Counted from the first letter of the stretch, positions 16,978 through 26,400 are shown. The stretch is DNA of 64,000 bases from Psychrobacter ciconiae (GCF_904846055.1 NZ_CAJGYV010000001.1:310001-374000); one strand, 5' to 3'. A program made the numbers and translations. Notes: a model not told the origin generated them from the sequence alone.

Positions 16978-17016
16978 AAAAAACAATCATTACTGAAACG
17001 GTAATGATTGTTTTTT
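16978..17016 (+). terminator. Terminator after the DUF1232 gene
   Basis: A perfect 16-bp stem AAAAAACAATCATTAC / GTAATGATTGTTTTTT with a 7-nt loop. The flanking A and T runs make it bidirectional; the gene to the right converges on it. Confidence 0.92.
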
Positions 17017-17050
17017 CATTTAAACCGTATTTCTTATGCCAAATTAAGAG

Positions 17051-17356
17051 CTAATCGGGAATATTATAAGTGGGTTTTTCAGGATTGATGCCAAAAGAAA
17101 ATACAAAAGTCGCCGCTAAGCTGTTAATAATGATAAACATAAAGTCTGGTGCCAAATGACCGAGAATAAAGCGTCCGATTAAAAACGACACCACCAGCAT
17201 GATCACAAAGAATCCGCCCAAATAGCTTAATATCACCGGATGGGTCAGGCGATAAGGCACTTTAGGTGCAGGTTTTTTGTCTAAAATCTTTGTTCGCGCA
17301 AGCCAGCCTGCCACGTAAGCCATACCGCCAAGAACCAAATATCCCAAAAAATTCAT
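17051..17356 (-). CDS. Small inner-membrane protein, function unknown
   Basis: This 101-residue protein has about three hydrophobic segments: residues 3-20, a long one at about 42-68 (LSYLGGFFVIMLVVSFLIG), and about 70-90. It has no recognisable motif. AAGG lies just upstream of the ATG. It follows the lipoprotein gene on the same strand at a 24-nt gap, so the two probably share a transcript. I do not recognise the family. Confidence 0.65.
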   Translation of the reverse strand: MNFLGYLVLGGMAYVAGWLARTKILDKKPAPKVPYRLTHPVILSYLGGFFVIMLVVSFLIGRFILGHLAPDFMFIIINSLAATFVFSFGINPEKPTYNIPD

Positions 17357-17380
17357 AGTAAAAGCCTTACCATTAACCAG

Positions 17381-17983
17381 TTATTGTGCCGCGTTGTTCG
17401 TGCCCGAGCCGACATCAGCGCCATCATTGACGTTATCGATTACGATATTAGCGTGCGGATTTGCCAAAATATCGACGTTAACCTCATCGCAATCCACCTT
17501 ATAGATGGTGTTAGCGCCTTTATAAATAAACGCCAAATATTCACTGTCTAAAAGCGGGTCAATGTTGGCATACGCCGGTAGGACGTGCGCCATAACCAGC
17601 TGCTTATCAGGTCGCGCGATGGCAGCATCAACGTTATCAGTATCAATTGAAAAGTAGGATTTCAGATCGGTTTTGTCTAAGGCTTCTAGCGGCTCGGGGG
17701 TATCCCAAACGCGGTTGGCGCTTTTTGGTTCTTTCATTTGCATCACCCAAGCGCCGTTTTGTTCGCTGATTTTAATTTGGGCAGGTTCACCATGGCTGAC
17801 GGTGTAGCAGCCTGCAAAGGTGGCAAGGTTGCCCATTTCACTAGCGGCTTGGCTGTCACTTGTCGCGGCGTTGTCGGCGGCTTGTTTATCACTACAAGCT
17901 AACAATAAGGTGCTGCTTGCCACGGTCATCAAAAGCAAGGCGGTAGAAACTCGGGAGGTGCGATGGCATTGATTTGGCATCAT
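17381..17983 (-). CDS. Lipoprotein of unknown function
   Basis: The 200-residue product begins with a basic n-region, a hydrophobic stretch and a lipobox ending LLLAC (Cys near residue 30), so it should be a lipid-anchored periplasmic or outer-membrane protein. The mature part starts with a Ser/Ala-rich linker, then FAGCYTVSHGEPAQIKI, and a later Cys (KVDCDE) that may pair with it. No known domain is recognised. AGGA precedes the ATG. It lies upstream of the small membrane protein and is divergent from rnhA-dnaQ. Confidence 0.65.
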   Translation of the reverse strand: MMPNQCHRTSRVSTALLLMTVASSTLLLACSDKQAADNAATSDSQAASEMGNLATFAGCYTVSHGEPAQIKISEQNGAWVMQMKEPKSANRVWDTPEPLEALDKTDLKSYFSIDTDNVDAAIARPDKQLVMAHVLPAYANIDPLLDSEYLAFIYKGANTIYKVDCDEVNVDILANPHANIVIDNVNDGADVGSGTNNAAQ

Positions 17984-18107
17984 AAGTATCCTAAAGTGAC
18001 AAGACAGTTTTTGGCAAATGCTGCTTAGTTTAGCAGAAATCCTAGCGATAATATGGGGATATCGTGGATAATTATCGAGGGAGGGTTGCCCATGATGGCA
18101 GCAGATT

Positions 18108-18116
18108 TGTTATAAT
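18108..18116 (+). promoter_or_regulatory. Extended -10 promoter of rnhA-dnaQ
   Basis: TGTTATAAT fits the extended -10 consensus (TGn then TATAAT, 18111-18116). Transcription would start about 8-10 nt before the ATG at 18132, leaving almost no leader. Confidence 0.55.
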
Positions 18117-18131
18117 AGCGGTCAATTTATT

Positions 18132-19568
18132 ATGATGAGCCAACTCATGACGTCATCAGCGGCACAAGTACAGTCCTTTGACCCTCTCGCTTCAAAAGCC
18201 AACACCACAGTTGCTTATACCGACGGCGCTTGTAAAGGCAATCCGGGTGCGGGCGGTTGGGGCGCGCATTTGATATTTAGTGATGGTCGAACGCAAAATC
18301 TGTACGGCGGTGAGGCGGAAACGACCAACAATCGCATGGAGCTGCTAGGTGCGATCAAAGCGCTTGAATATAGCCCGCATCATGATGCGCTTGAGGTTTG
18401 GACGGACTCCGGCTATGTCCAAAAAGGCATTACTCAGTGGATTTCAGGTTGGAAAGCTCGCGGCTGGAAAAACGCAAGCAAACAGCCGGTCGCCAACCAA
18501 GATTTATGGCAGCGCTTGGATAACCTTTGTCAAAATCGGCGCGTGACTTGGCACTGGGTCAAGGGTCATGCCGGTCACGCGGGCAATGAGCTTGCCGACA
18601 CCTTAGCCAATCTTGGGGTGACTTCAAGCCATCTTGATGACGAGGGTAAAAAAAAAGCAATGACGGCAAATAATGATGACTGGCTTACGCGTGACCCGCT
18701 TGGTTGGGATGAGCCGCCTTTGACGGACGACAATCAAGGGCAAAATATTGACCATCAACCCCTTAATAATCAAGCTGATAACGATAAAGCTGATAACAAT
18801 AAAGACGCTCCTGAATTTGATGGCGATACCAGCCGCGCCAATCCGTATTTTCGCCCTCTGTTACCAAAGCCAATTCACAAGCACAGTCCGAACCGGCAGC
18901 TGATTATGGATACCGAGACCACAGGACTTGATGCGATGAATGGCGACCGCATTATTGAGGTGGGTATCGTGGAGCTGGTCGGTCGTAAATTTACGGGTGA
19001 AAAGCTGCACGTTTATATCAACCCGAAACGCGGCATGGATGATGAGGTCATTCGTATCCACGGGATTTCTGAGGCGTTTTTGGCAGACAAACCCACCTTT
19101 GAGCAAATCGCTGAGCCGCTACTCACCTTTATGGAAGGCGCTGAAGTCATCGCGCATAATGCCAACTTTGATATGACCTTTTTGGCAATGGAGTTTGGCA
19201 AGCTTGGGATTCATGACTTTGAGCGGCGCGTCACCGTGACCGACTCTTTGCAACTTGCCAAGCAGCAGTTTCCGGGGCAAAAAAACACGCTCGATGCCCT
19301 CGTTCGCAGGCTTGATGTGGGCAAGCAAGACCGAACCTTTCACGGCGCTCTTCTTGACTCAGAAATTTTAGCTGAAGTTTATTTGGCAATGACCGGCGGT
19401 CAGGTGGCGCTAAATATTGATGAAGATACGCTGAGCGATGGCGGTCAAACGGCGCATACCACTTTTGCTCAGCTTGCCTCACTGCTGGTGGCATCAGCAA
19501 GCGATGAAGCAGGATATCAGCACTGGCGAGAGGCGCTTGCTAAAGATTATCCTGCACTTGGCGATTAA
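18132..19568 (+). CDS. rnhA-dnaQ: RNase HI / DNA polymerase III epsilon fusion
   Basis: The 478-residue protein joins two enzymes. Residues about 25-170 are RNase HI: YTDGACKGNPG (Asp), ETTNNRMELLGA (Glu), VWTDSGYV (Asp) and HAGNELADTLAN (Asp), removing RNA from RNA-DNA hybrids. An Asn/Asp-rich linker (about 185-245) leads to the DnaQ 3'-5' proofreading exonuclease: MDTETTGLD (Exo I), AHNANFDMTFL (Exo II) and HGALLDSEILAEVY (Exo III with His). The fusion is known from Moraxellaceae and is a useful taxonomic marker. No good ribosome site is seen before 18132 and the promoter is very close, so the ATG at 18147 is also possible. Confidence 0.93.
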   Translation: MMSQLMTSSAAQVQSFDPLASKANTTVAYTDGACKGNPGAGGWGAHLIFSDGRTQNLYGGEAETTNNRMELLGAIKALEYSPHHDALEVWTDSGYVQKGITQWISGWKARGWKNASKQPVANQDLWQRLDNLCQNRRVTWHWVKGHAGHAGNELADTLANLGVTSSHLDDEGKKKAMTANNDDWLTRDPLGWDEPPLTDDNQGQNIDHQPLNNQADNDKADNNKDAPEFDGDTSRANPYFRPLLPKPIHKHSPNRQLIMDTETTGLDAMNGDRIIEVGIVELVGRKFTGEKLHVYINPKRGMDDEVIRIHGISEAFLADKPTFEQIAEPLLTFMEGAEVIAHNANFDMTFLAMEFGKLGIHDFERRVTVTDSLQLAKQQFPGQKNTLDALVRRLDVGKQDRTFHGALLDSEILAEVYLAMTGGQVALNIDEDTLSDGGQTAHTTFAQLASLLVASASDEAGYQHWREALAKDYPALGD

Positions 19569-19697
19569 TCCTCACTAAATAGCATTGCTTTTATTGTTAA
19601 AAAAACTTTTAATAGTCAAAAGATGTTTTTAACTTATCAACCATTTTGGCATCGATTGCAGCTCGGCTAGCAATTGGCTAATTACGGAATAATAATT

Positions 19698-21380
19698 ATG
19701 AGTCAATTTGAATCTATATCGTTAAGTACGCCAAATTTAAGCGTCACTAACTTTGATTTGCCATCACTGCACCTGCTTCATGATGAAATCTTAGCCATTT
19801 TAAAGGACACTGAGACGCATTTGAGCGAATTTAATGACGATTTAGAGCAAGCGCCGTTGCTTCTTGATTCTATTGATGTGTTAAAACAGTTGTCTTGTGT
19901 TTTTGAATTGATGACGCTTGCCGGCGCGCAAGTGCTCACCTCCGCTATAGCTCATGGTCTTCAGCACTTATATGACGGCGCGGACAACAGCGATACCGCG
20001 CTGATTATGGACTTGTCTGAGGCGATCATGACCCTCGACCGCTATGTGGAATTTATCCTGCTAACCGAAACGGTAGAGCCTAGCTTATTATTGCCGATTA
20101 TCAACAAATTAAATGCTTATGGCGATGGCACGCTCATTGATGAAAGCCACTTTACTGATTTTGGCAACAGCAGCGTGGTCATTGCCAATCCTGAAGCTAA
20201 CTTTGAGCCGTTATCAAAGCTCGGTCTTGACCAAGAGTTATTAACCAATGCCTATCGTAGCGGCTTAAACGTCGCGCTGCTTCATCAAGGCGGCAGCTTA
20301 ACCGATGTTGAACAAAAGCGCTTAAAAGCGATGAGCTCAGCTTGTGCGCTGATTGCCGCCCATTCGCAAACGCTATTTTGGCAAGCAGCAGCGGCTGCCG
20401 TCAATCAGCTTGAGACGCTGTTACCACTGACCTTAACTCAAAAGCACACGCTCATTTATTTAGAGCAGCAGTTTCATCACTACTTGCCAGTGATGGACGC
20501 CCGTTTTGCTGATTTGGTTGCCCTTGCCTGTCAGCGCGACAACCCGTTGGCGCTTGAAATTAAAAAACAATACGCCCGCAATCAGCTAAATAGCGATGAG
20601 CGCTTACAGATGAACCGGTTTTTATTTGGTCCTAACCGGCAAGTGACCGATATGCTCAATGATTTGATTCAAGGTCAAATTAACGGCATCAAAGATGAAG
20701 TTGATAGCTTTGCTCGCGGCGAATCTATGATTTCAAGTGAGGTTCAATCCGCCCAAATCACTGAAGAGTTAAGCCAACTTGCCTCAACCATGCGCCTGCT
20801 TGGGCTAAATGCTGCCTCTGACGCCTTAAAACAGGCGGCAAGTGCTGTAAAAAACTGGCAGACGCCAACGCCAAGCGACTTTGACCAGTTGCTGCTTGCG
20901 CTTATGAGCGCTGAAAACGCGATCATCACGATGGCAAAAATGCGAACCCCCGGCGCGGTTAAGCTGCCACTTCACAACCACAATATTTCACTGCATCAGC
21001 TTGATACCGCTTATGAAACCTTGGTTGAAGAAAGCCGAACGGCTCTGGCTTCAGCGGAGCAAGCATTAAATGACTATCTGGCAGACAGCTCTCGCGATGC
21101 CCTCAATATCCAAAATACGCCTGAGATGCTACGCCAAGTGTCAGGGGCGGCGCGGTTTTTGCGGCTTCCGATTTCAGCAAGTATGCTCAGCCAACTTGCC
21201 AGTTATATCGATGAGCGCTTAGCTGCCAATCAACCCCTGAACGATAGCGCGCTTGCCTATATTGCCGATGTGATGATGTCGGTTGATTACCGCCTAGAGA
21301 GCTTTGAGCATAACCGACCGGTCAATCAGCTGTCGCTTGATGTCGCTCAGCGCAGTTTAAGCCAGTTGTTGGCGGCATAA
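19698..21380 (+). CDS. fimL: FimL-like regulator of twitching motility
   Basis: The 560-residue protein resembles Pseudomonas FimL: an all-helical chain like the degenerate Hpt region of ChpA, with the recognisable N-terminal pattern LELMTLAGAQVL and the LLLPIINKLN stretch. FimL lacks phosphorylatable histidines and acts in type IV pilus assembly and cAMP signalling (family knowledge). The gene is directly followed by nudC, as in Pseudomonas, which strengthens the call. I chose the ATG at 19698 with a weak CGGAA site; the upstream TTG at 19674 has none. It overlaps no neighbour and ends 3 nt before nudC. Confidence 0.7.
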   Translation: MSQFESISLSTPNLSVTNFDLPSLHLLHDEILAILKDTETHLSEFNDDLEQAPLLLDSIDVLKQLSCVFELMTLAGAQVLTSAIAHGLQHLYDGADNSDTALIMDLSEAIMTLDRYVEFILLTETVEPSLLLPIINKLNAYGDGTLIDESHFTDFGNSSVVIANPEANFEPLSKLGLDQELLTNAYRSGLNVALLHQGGSLTDVEQKRLKAMSSACALIAAHSQTLFWQAAAAAVNQLETLLPLTLTQKHTLIYLEQQFHHYLPVMDARFADLVALACQRDNPLALEIKKQYARNQLNSDERLQMNRFLFGPNRQVTDMLNDLIQGQINGIKDEVDSFARGESMISSEVQSAQITEELSQLASTMRLLGLNAASDALKQAASAVKNWQTPTPSDFDQLLLALMSAENAIITMAKMRTPGAVKLPLHNHNISLHQLDTAYETLVEESRTALASAEQALNDYLADSSRDALNIQNTPEMLRQVSGAARFLRLPISASMLSQLASYIDERLAANQPLNDSALAYIADVMMSVDYRLESFEHNRPVNQLSLDVAQRSLSQLLAA

Positions 21381-21383
21381 TTG

Positions 21384-22256
21384 ATGACTAATACGCTTAT
21401 TATTGATATTGATAATGTGCTTTGCCAAAAGCTTAGTGACTTTTGGCAGCCAATTGCCGTGCCTTTTTCTAAAGCCAATGTGACAAAGCTTGATTACCAA
21501 TTTGGCTTTGCGCCGTTATCCGATCAGCCTGATTGTAAAGATTTTCAAAGTGCAGCGGCAGCTGATTTTGTCATGACCTCAACCTTTGCTCATGATCATG
21601 ACATTGCTTTGCCCGCGCTTGGAGATGACATTGCCTTTGTGAATTATCGGACGCTGATGCCCACGGTCACTCAAGACTTGGGATCAAGGCTGAGCGAGGC
21701 AATTCAGCTGCTGCGCTGGCAAGCTGACACGCAGTTTTGTAGCCGCTGCGCCGGTACAGTTACTGCCGCGCCCATGGGTGAGCGGGCGATGGTCTGCGGG
21801 GTTTGTCATCTGCGCCAATATCCGCGCATTCAGCCGTGCATCATTACCGCGATCACGCGACCTAACCCCAAAACGGGCGTCATGCAGATTTTACTTGGAC
21901 ATCATCACCGCTATGGTCAAACGGTGCTGCCGCTGCAATATGGCTTAATCGCCGGATTCGTGGAAGTTGGCGAAAGCCTAGAAAATGCGGTATCGCGTGA
22001 GGTGCTTGAAGAGGTCGGCATCCATGTTACCAACATCCGCTATATCAGCAGTCAGCCTTGGCCGTATCCGTCTAACTTGATGCTTGGCTTTCGCGCGGAA
22101 TATCAAAGCGGCGACATTGTCATTCAAGAAGATGAGCTGTCGCACGCCGACTTTTTTGATTTAACCGATTTGCCCAAAATCCCGTTTAAAGGCAGCATTG
22201 CCTTTGATTTGATCGCTAAAGTTGCGCTTGAGCACCAAATTTATTTAGATGCTTAG
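21384..22256 (+). CDS. nudC: NAD(H) pyrophosphatase NudC
   Basis: This 290-residue NUDIX enzyme cleaves NADH or NAD+ to NMN(H) and AMP and can remove NAD caps from RNA. It has an N-terminal domain, a four-Cys zinc ribbon (FCSRCAG then VCGVCHLRQYPR, about residues 118-145), the NUDIX box GFVEVGESLENAVSREVLEEVGI in pieces at about 190-212, and the NudC signature SQPWPYPSNLMLGF. The ATG at 21384 follows the fimL stop by 3 nt and is likely translationally coupled. Length and motif order are typical. Confidence 0.93.
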   Translation: MTNTLIIDIDNVLCQKLSDFWQPIAVPFSKANVTKLDYQFGFAPLSDQPDCKDFQSAAAADFVMTSTFAHDHDIALPALGDDIAFVNYRTLMPTVTQDLGSRLSEAIQLLRWQADTQFCSRCAGTVTAAPMGERAMVCGVCHLRQYPRIQPCIITAITRPNPKTGVMQILLGHHHRYGQTVLPLQYGLIAGFVEVGESLENAVSREVLEEVGIHVTNIRYISSQPWPYPSNLMLGFRAEYQSGDIVIQEDELSHADFFDLTDLPKIPFKGSIAFDLIAKVALEHQIYLDA

Positions 22257-22328
22257 ATGCTTTAAACACTAAACATATCAAGAAAAAACCTGAGCTAGGA
22301 TTTCCCAAGCCGATTAATTTGTCAAACT

Positions 22329-23165
22329 ATGAGCCAATCTGTTCCAAAAATGCTGCCCTTTGTTGAGCTGCCGCTATTATTTAAGCCTTTAGCGCTTGAT
22401 AAGCAGCCACAAACGGTTCAGCAAAAAATCAGCGCCATTAACGACGTGCTGCCGCAAACCCAATGCGGACTTTGTGATCATCCGGACGGCTGTTTGCCTT
22501 ATGCCGCCGCCATCGTGATGGACAATGAGCCTTATAACAAATGCGTCCCCGGGGGTCAGCCGGTCACTGATACGATTGCCAAAATCATTGGTAAAGCGCA
22601 TCAAGCGCTTGCCGCCGCCAAATCAAACTGGGAAACGGATGCGTTAACTGGCAGACCGCAAGAGATGCGCGCCATCATTCGCGAGATCGACTGCATCGGC
22701 TGCACCAAGTGCATTCCGGCGTGTCCGGTCGATGCCATTGTCGGAACGGGCAAGCACATGCATACCATCTTCACCGACCTTTGCACTGGCTGCGAGCTTT
22801 GCATTGCGCCCTGCCCTGTCGATTGCATTGATTTGGTACCGATTTCACGACAAATCAGCGCAGATACTCGGCAAATTGAGCAGCGCGATTTGCAGTCACG
22901 CTATTATCACCATTTAAACCGCGTTGCCGACAGTTTAGCTGACAGCCATCACGCCAAGCCTGTTGTTAGCATGATGGAAGCCAAACTTAATAACGCGACC
23001 GCCCAAAGCCTTGATATCAGTGCTGATGATGCCAAAATAACCATCGCCGCCGCCAAACTGCGAACCAAAATTAAAAAACTTGAAAAGCAGCTGAGCGTTC
23101 GACCAAATGCGCAAAAACAAAGCGAGCTTGCCGCGCTAAACGCTGAACTTGCAGCGCTTGTTTAA
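22329..23165 (+). CDS. RnfB-like iron-sulfur protein (solo)
   Basis: The 278-residue protein has the RnfB arrangement: the [4Fe-4S] domain CGLCDHPDGC...YAAAI near residues 40-75, then two ferredoxin clusters CIGCTKCIPACPVDAI and CTGCELCIAPCPVDCI at about 122-165, and a coiled C-terminal tail. It lacks the N-terminal membrane helix of true RnfB and no other rnf genes are seen, so it probably serves as a soluble electron carrier or maturation-linked ferredoxin. It precedes nth, which is also the last gene of the rnf operon in E. coli; the adjacency is probably a relic. No ribosome site is clear. Confidence 0.85.
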   Translation: MSQSVPKMLPFVELPLLFKPLALDKQPQTVQQKISAINDVLPQTQCGLCDHPDGCLPYAAAIVMDNEPYNKCVPGGQPVTDTIAKIIGKAHQALAAAKSNWETDALTGRPQEMRAIIREIDCIGCTKCIPACPVDAIVGTGKHMHTIFTDLCTGCELCIAPCPVDCIDLVPISRQISADTRQIEQRDLQSRYYHHLNRVADSLADSHHAKPVVSMMEAKLNNATAQSLDISADDAKITIAAAKLRTKIKKLEKQLSVRPNAQKQSELAALNAELAALV

Positions 23166-23216
23166 TCTTGTTTTATTTGCAACCTTATTCAATAACACCT
23201 AAAAAGAAAAATTGTC

Positions 23217-23933
23217 ATGACCGCCGCCAAATTAGATAAGCCCAAACGCGTCACCCATAAGACCAGCGAAACGCCGCCCTCTCGGCGAATGCCAAACGCA
23301 AGCGTTTATCCGTTTTTTGAAAAACTTGCCGCCACCATCGCCGAGCCGGTCACAGAGCTTCACTACCAAAGCAATTTTGAGCTGTTAATCGCGGTGATTT
23401 TATCGGCGCAAGCAACCGATGTGAGCGTCAATATCGCCACCCGTCAGCTGTTTCCGGTGGCAAATACGCCAAAAGACATTTTAGCGCTTGGCGTTGAGGG
23501 CTTGACGCCTTATATTAAAAACATCGGGCTTTATAATGCCAAAGCTAAAAATGTGATTAAAACCTGCCAAATGCTCCTTGAGAATTTTGGCGGCGAGGTT
23601 CCAGACAACCGCAAAGATTTAGAATCACTTGCCGGTGTTGGTCGCAAAACGGCAAACGTGGTGCTAAATACCGCCTTTGGTCAGCCTACGATGGCGGTTG
23701 ATACGCATATTTTTCGGGTCGGCAACCGAACTGGGCTTGCCACCGGCAAAAACGTGCTCATCGTCGAGCAAAAGCTGCTTGAGCGCACCCCCGATGAGTT
23801 TATTATGTTTGCTCATCATTATTTGCTGCTTCATGGGCGCTATACGTGTCAGGCAAGAGTACCAAAATGCGGTGAATGCCCTGTCTTTCATGAGTGTATG
23901 TTTAAAGACAAACACGCCTTTTTGGAGCGCTAA
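23217..23933 (+). CDS. nth: Endonuclease III
   Basis: The 238-residue base-excision DNA glycosylase/AP lyase acts on oxidised pyrimidines. It has the helix-hairpin-helix LAGVGRKTANVVLNTAFG with the catalytic Lys, and the conserved Asp in MAVDTHIFRV. The C-terminal [4Fe-4S] cluster follows the C-x6-C-x2-C-x5-C pattern (CQARVPKCGECPVFHEC). The first 30 residues, basic and Pro-rich, are an extension compared with the E. coli enzyme. The gene follows rnfB by 51 nt. Confidence 0.95.
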   Translation: MTAAKLDKPKRVTHKTSETPPSRRMPNASVYPFFEKLAATIAEPVTELHYQSNFELLIAVILSAQATDVSVNIATRQLFPVANTPKDILALGVEGLTPYIKNIGLYNAKAKNVIKTCQMLLENFGGEVPDNRKDLESLAGVGRKTANVVLNTAFGQPTMAVDTHIFRVGNRTGLATGKNVLIVEQKLLERTPDEFIMFAHHYLLLHGRYTCQARVPKCGECPVFHECMFKDKHAFLER

Positions 23934-24166
23934 GTTATCCTGACTGCTTAAGATTTAATGATTTATCCATATTCCTTTTTGATATTTAAAAAGTTAAAAA
24001 CCAGTAAGTCTTAACTTAACCTGAGCATTTTGCTTTACTTTTACCCTGATATTAGGCAGCTTATTAACTTAAAACGCTCAAGGCAATCACGCCGTTGACT
24101 AGAGTTTTTGACCATTTCAAGGTAGAATAAGGCAATTTTTTAGCCAAAAAAGCGACAACTTTCTCC

Positions 24167-24205
24167 TATAATAAAAAGCGTTACCCAGCTGACGGCTTTT
24201 TTCCT
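24167..24205 (+). promoter_or_regulatory. TATAAT box and terminator-like hairpin in the metK leader
   Basis: TATAAT at 24167-24172 is followed at once by AAAAAGC...GCTTTTTT arms (24173-24202) that fold with one bulge and end in T6, about 30 nt before metK. It may be an attenuator or the terminator of an upstream transcript. No recognised SAM riboswitch is visible. The rest of the 300-bp gap from 23934 holds no gene. Confidence 0.4.
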
Positions 24206-24234
24206 ATTTTATTGTTTTAAAAAAGTGATTGATT

Positions 24235-25401
24235 ATGCGCGAATATAATTTATTTACCTCCGAGTCCGTCAGCGAAGGTCATCCTGACAAAATGGCAGAC
24301 CAAATCTCAGATGCCATTCTTGATGCGATTTTACGTGAAGATTTGCAAGCTCGCGTGGCTTGTGAGACTTTAGTGAAAACCGGCGCGGTCGTTTTAGCAG
24401 GGGAAATTACCACCTCAGCAAACATCGATATCGAGCGCCTCGTTCGCGATACGGTTAATGGCATTGGCTATCATCATTCTGATCTTGGCTTTGATGGCGA
24501 AACTTGCGCGGTCATCAATATGATTGGCAAACAGTCGCCAGAAATCGCCCAAGGCGTCGACAGAAGCTCCCCTGAAGAACAAGGCGCCGGCGACCAAGGC
24601 TTGATGTTTGGCTATGCCAGTAACGAAACTGAAGTGCTAATGCCCGCCCCGATTGAGTTTGCGCACCGATTGATGGAGCGCCAATCAGAGCTGCGCCGCG
24701 CAGGCGAGTTGCCTTGGTTGCGACCTGATGCCAAAGCTCAAGTGACGCTTAAATATGAGAACAATCAACCTTCAGCGATTGACGCGGTGGTGTTGTCCAC
24801 TCAGCATGACCCAAGCATTTCTCAAAAAGACTTACAAGAAGCGGTCATGGAAATGATCATCAAGCAAGTCTTGCCAGCCGAGCTACTTCACCAAGGCACG
24901 CGCTATCATATCAACCCAACCGGCAAATTTGTCATCGGTGGTCCTGTTGGGGACGCAGGACTTACCGGTCGCAAAATCATCGTTGACACTTACGGCGGCA
25001 TGGCGCGTCACGGCGGCGGTGCTTTTAGCGGTAAAGACCCCTCAAAAGTCGACCGCAGCGCCGCTTACGCGGTTCGATACGTGGCAAAAAATCTCGTTGC
25101 GGCAGGACTTGCCGACCGCTGTGAAGTTCAAATCAGCTACGCGATTGGCGTTGCCGAGCCGACCTCAATTTCAGTGAACACCTTTGGCACCAACAAAGTC
25201 AGCTATGAAGAAATCATCCGCTTAATCCGGACTCATTTTGATTTGCGACCTTATGGCATTACCAAAATGCTTAATTTACTTCAGCCGATGTATCAGCGCA
25301 CCGCAACCTTTGGTCACTTTGGGCGCACGGGCTCTGACAACGCCTTTACTTGGGAAAAAACTGATAAAGTCGATATCTTGCGTAATGATGCCCGCTGGTA
25401 A
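24235..25401 (+). CDS. metK: S-adenosylmethionine synthetase
   Basis: The 388-residue enzyme makes S-adenosylmethionine from methionine and ATP. Signatures seen are [20 protein letters not shown] at the N-terminus (His and Asp of the active site), [12 protein letters not shown] near residue 118, and [19 protein letters not shown] near residue 260. The ATG at 24235 matches the usual N-terminus [11 protein letters not shown]; the TTG at 24229 is an unneeded extension. There is no clear ribosome site. Length matches the family. Confidence 0.97.
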   Translation: MREYNLFTSESVSEGHPDKMADQISDAILDAILREDLQARVACETLVKTGAVVLAGEITTSANIDIERLVRDTVNGIGYHHSDLGFDGETCAVINMIGKQSPEIAQGVDRSSPEEQGAGDQGLMFGYASNETEVLMPAPIEFAHRLMERQSELRRAGELPWLRPDAKAQVTLKYENNQPSAIDAVVLSTQHDPSISQKDLQEAVMEMIIKQVLPAELLHQGTRYHINPTGKFVIGGPVGDAGLTGRKIIVDTYGGMARHGGGAFSGKDPSKVDRSAAYAVRYVAKNLVAAGLADRCEVQISYAIGVAEPTSISVNTFGTNKVSYEEIIRLIRTHFDLRPYGITKMLNLLQPMYQRTATFGHFGRTGSDNAFTWEKTDKVDILRNDARW

Positions 25402-25439
25402 ACGCAGTTATAAAACAATTTAAAATTAAGGAACAAACC

Positions 25440-25835
25440 ATGACGGACAACACTTCTGATATTGAAGATGCCAAACTAACTAAAAATATAGCCATTGATG
25501 ACAGCGGCTTAGAAAACGATGCACCTGAAATCACACCTGAAATGCAAGCCTTTTATCAGCGCGCCGATGCCATTATCAGCCTTGCCAACAGCCAGTTAGG
25601 AAGCGAGGCGCATTCCGGTCAAGTGGGCGCGTCCCTGCTTTACGCGGCGGCTCGCTATAGCGCGTCAGTGGCGTCAATTGGCTTTGTCAAAGGTGATGAC
25701 TTTGCTAAAGAAAAAGACGACATCGTTGAATTTTATGTCAAGCAATATCGTCAAATGCTCAGCGACAATGTGACCGATTATGCGCAAAACTTTGACAAAT
25801 ACGTTCAACTTAATCAAAGCGATAGCGACACGTAA
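25440..25835 (+). CDS. DUF3144 family protein
   Basis: The 131-residue protein has an acidic N-terminal tail and then the DUF3144 pattern: FYQRADAIISLANSQ followed by GASLLYAAARYSAS and a helical C-terminus. The family is common in gammaproteobacteria; function not known. A good AAGGAA site precedes the ATG. It follows metK by 38 nt and may be co-transcribed; an intrinsic terminator follows it. Confidence 0.8.
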   Translation: MTDNTSDIEDAKLTKNIAIDDSGLENDAPEITPEMQAFYQRADAIISLANSQLGSEAHSGQVGASLLYAAARYSASVASIGFVKGDDFAKEKDDIVEFYVKQYRQMLSDNVTDYAQNFDKYVQLNQSDSDT

Positions 25836-25863
25836 CGCCAAAATCTGCTTAAGTCGTTGAAAA

Positions 25864-25895
25864 AACAGCCCACCTCACCGTGGGTTATTTTTTTG
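25864..25895 (+). terminator. Terminator after the DUF3144 gene
   Basis: CCCAC / GTGGG stem extended by A/T pairs, followed by a T run (25889-25895). It closes the metK-DUF3144 unit. Confidence 0.8.
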
Positions 25896-26000
25896 CTTTC
25901 TTATCATAATAGGCAAGTAAGCTCTTATAAAAAGCCACTGTTCTTATTTTGGTTTTCCGTTATGATAATTTGATAATTTACTATTTAAGGAGGCGTTATT

Positions 26001-26330
26001 ATGATTTTGCAAAGTAAAAGCAAAGCTGCCCTACTCGCGGCTGCCCTATCTTTACCATTATTATTGGCAGGCTGTAATAACACGCAACCCGCAAAAACGG
26101 TTGAGAGCACCCCGATAACTGCGCCAATGCCCAAAACGTCAAATCCTGACAGTGCATTTGTCACCTGCCCGCCTTTTAACCCTGATAAAACCATGTGTAC
26201 CATGCAATACGACCCAGTTTGTGTTAAAACTAAATCTCAAGGCAAAATTAGCTACAAAACTGCAGGAAACTCCTGCTCCGCTTGCGGCACTCCTGAAGCC
26301 ATTGGTTATGTCCAAGGTGAATGTTCATAG
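26001..26330 (+). CDS. Small lipoprotein, Cys-rich (Kazal-like)
   Basis: The 109-residue product has a signal peptide with lipobox LLLAGC (Cys near residue 25), then a Pro/Thr-rich linker, then a compact domain with six Cys: TCPPF, MCTMQYDPVCV, SCSACG and GEC. The spacing PVCV...SYKTAGNSCSACG...GEC resembles Kazal-type protease inhibitors; a role in protecting the cell from proteases is inference. AAGGAGG precedes the ATG. Confidence 0.7.
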   Translation: MILQSKSKAALLAAALSLPLLLAGCNNTQPAKTVESTPITAPMPKTSNPDSAFVTCPPFNPDKTMCTMQYDPVCVKTKSQGKISYKTAGNSCSACGTPEAIGYVQGECS

Positions 26331-26367
26331 TTTTGAGTGGTTAAATTAACAAGTTTTTAGTCATAAC

Positions 26368-26400
26368 AAAGCCCCGAAACCAATCAGCTTCGGGGCTTTT
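26368..26400. terminator. Bidirectional terminator between lipoprotein and clpB
   Basis: Perfect stem AAAGCCCCGAA / TTCGGGGCTTT with a 10-nt loop, flanked by T runs on the plus strand and A runs on the left. It serves the convergent genes. Confidence 0.9.

Noticed and set aside
24000..24234. SAM riboswitch upstream of metK
   Set aside because: I could not find the conserved core of any SAM riboswitch class; only a terminator-like hairpin is visible.
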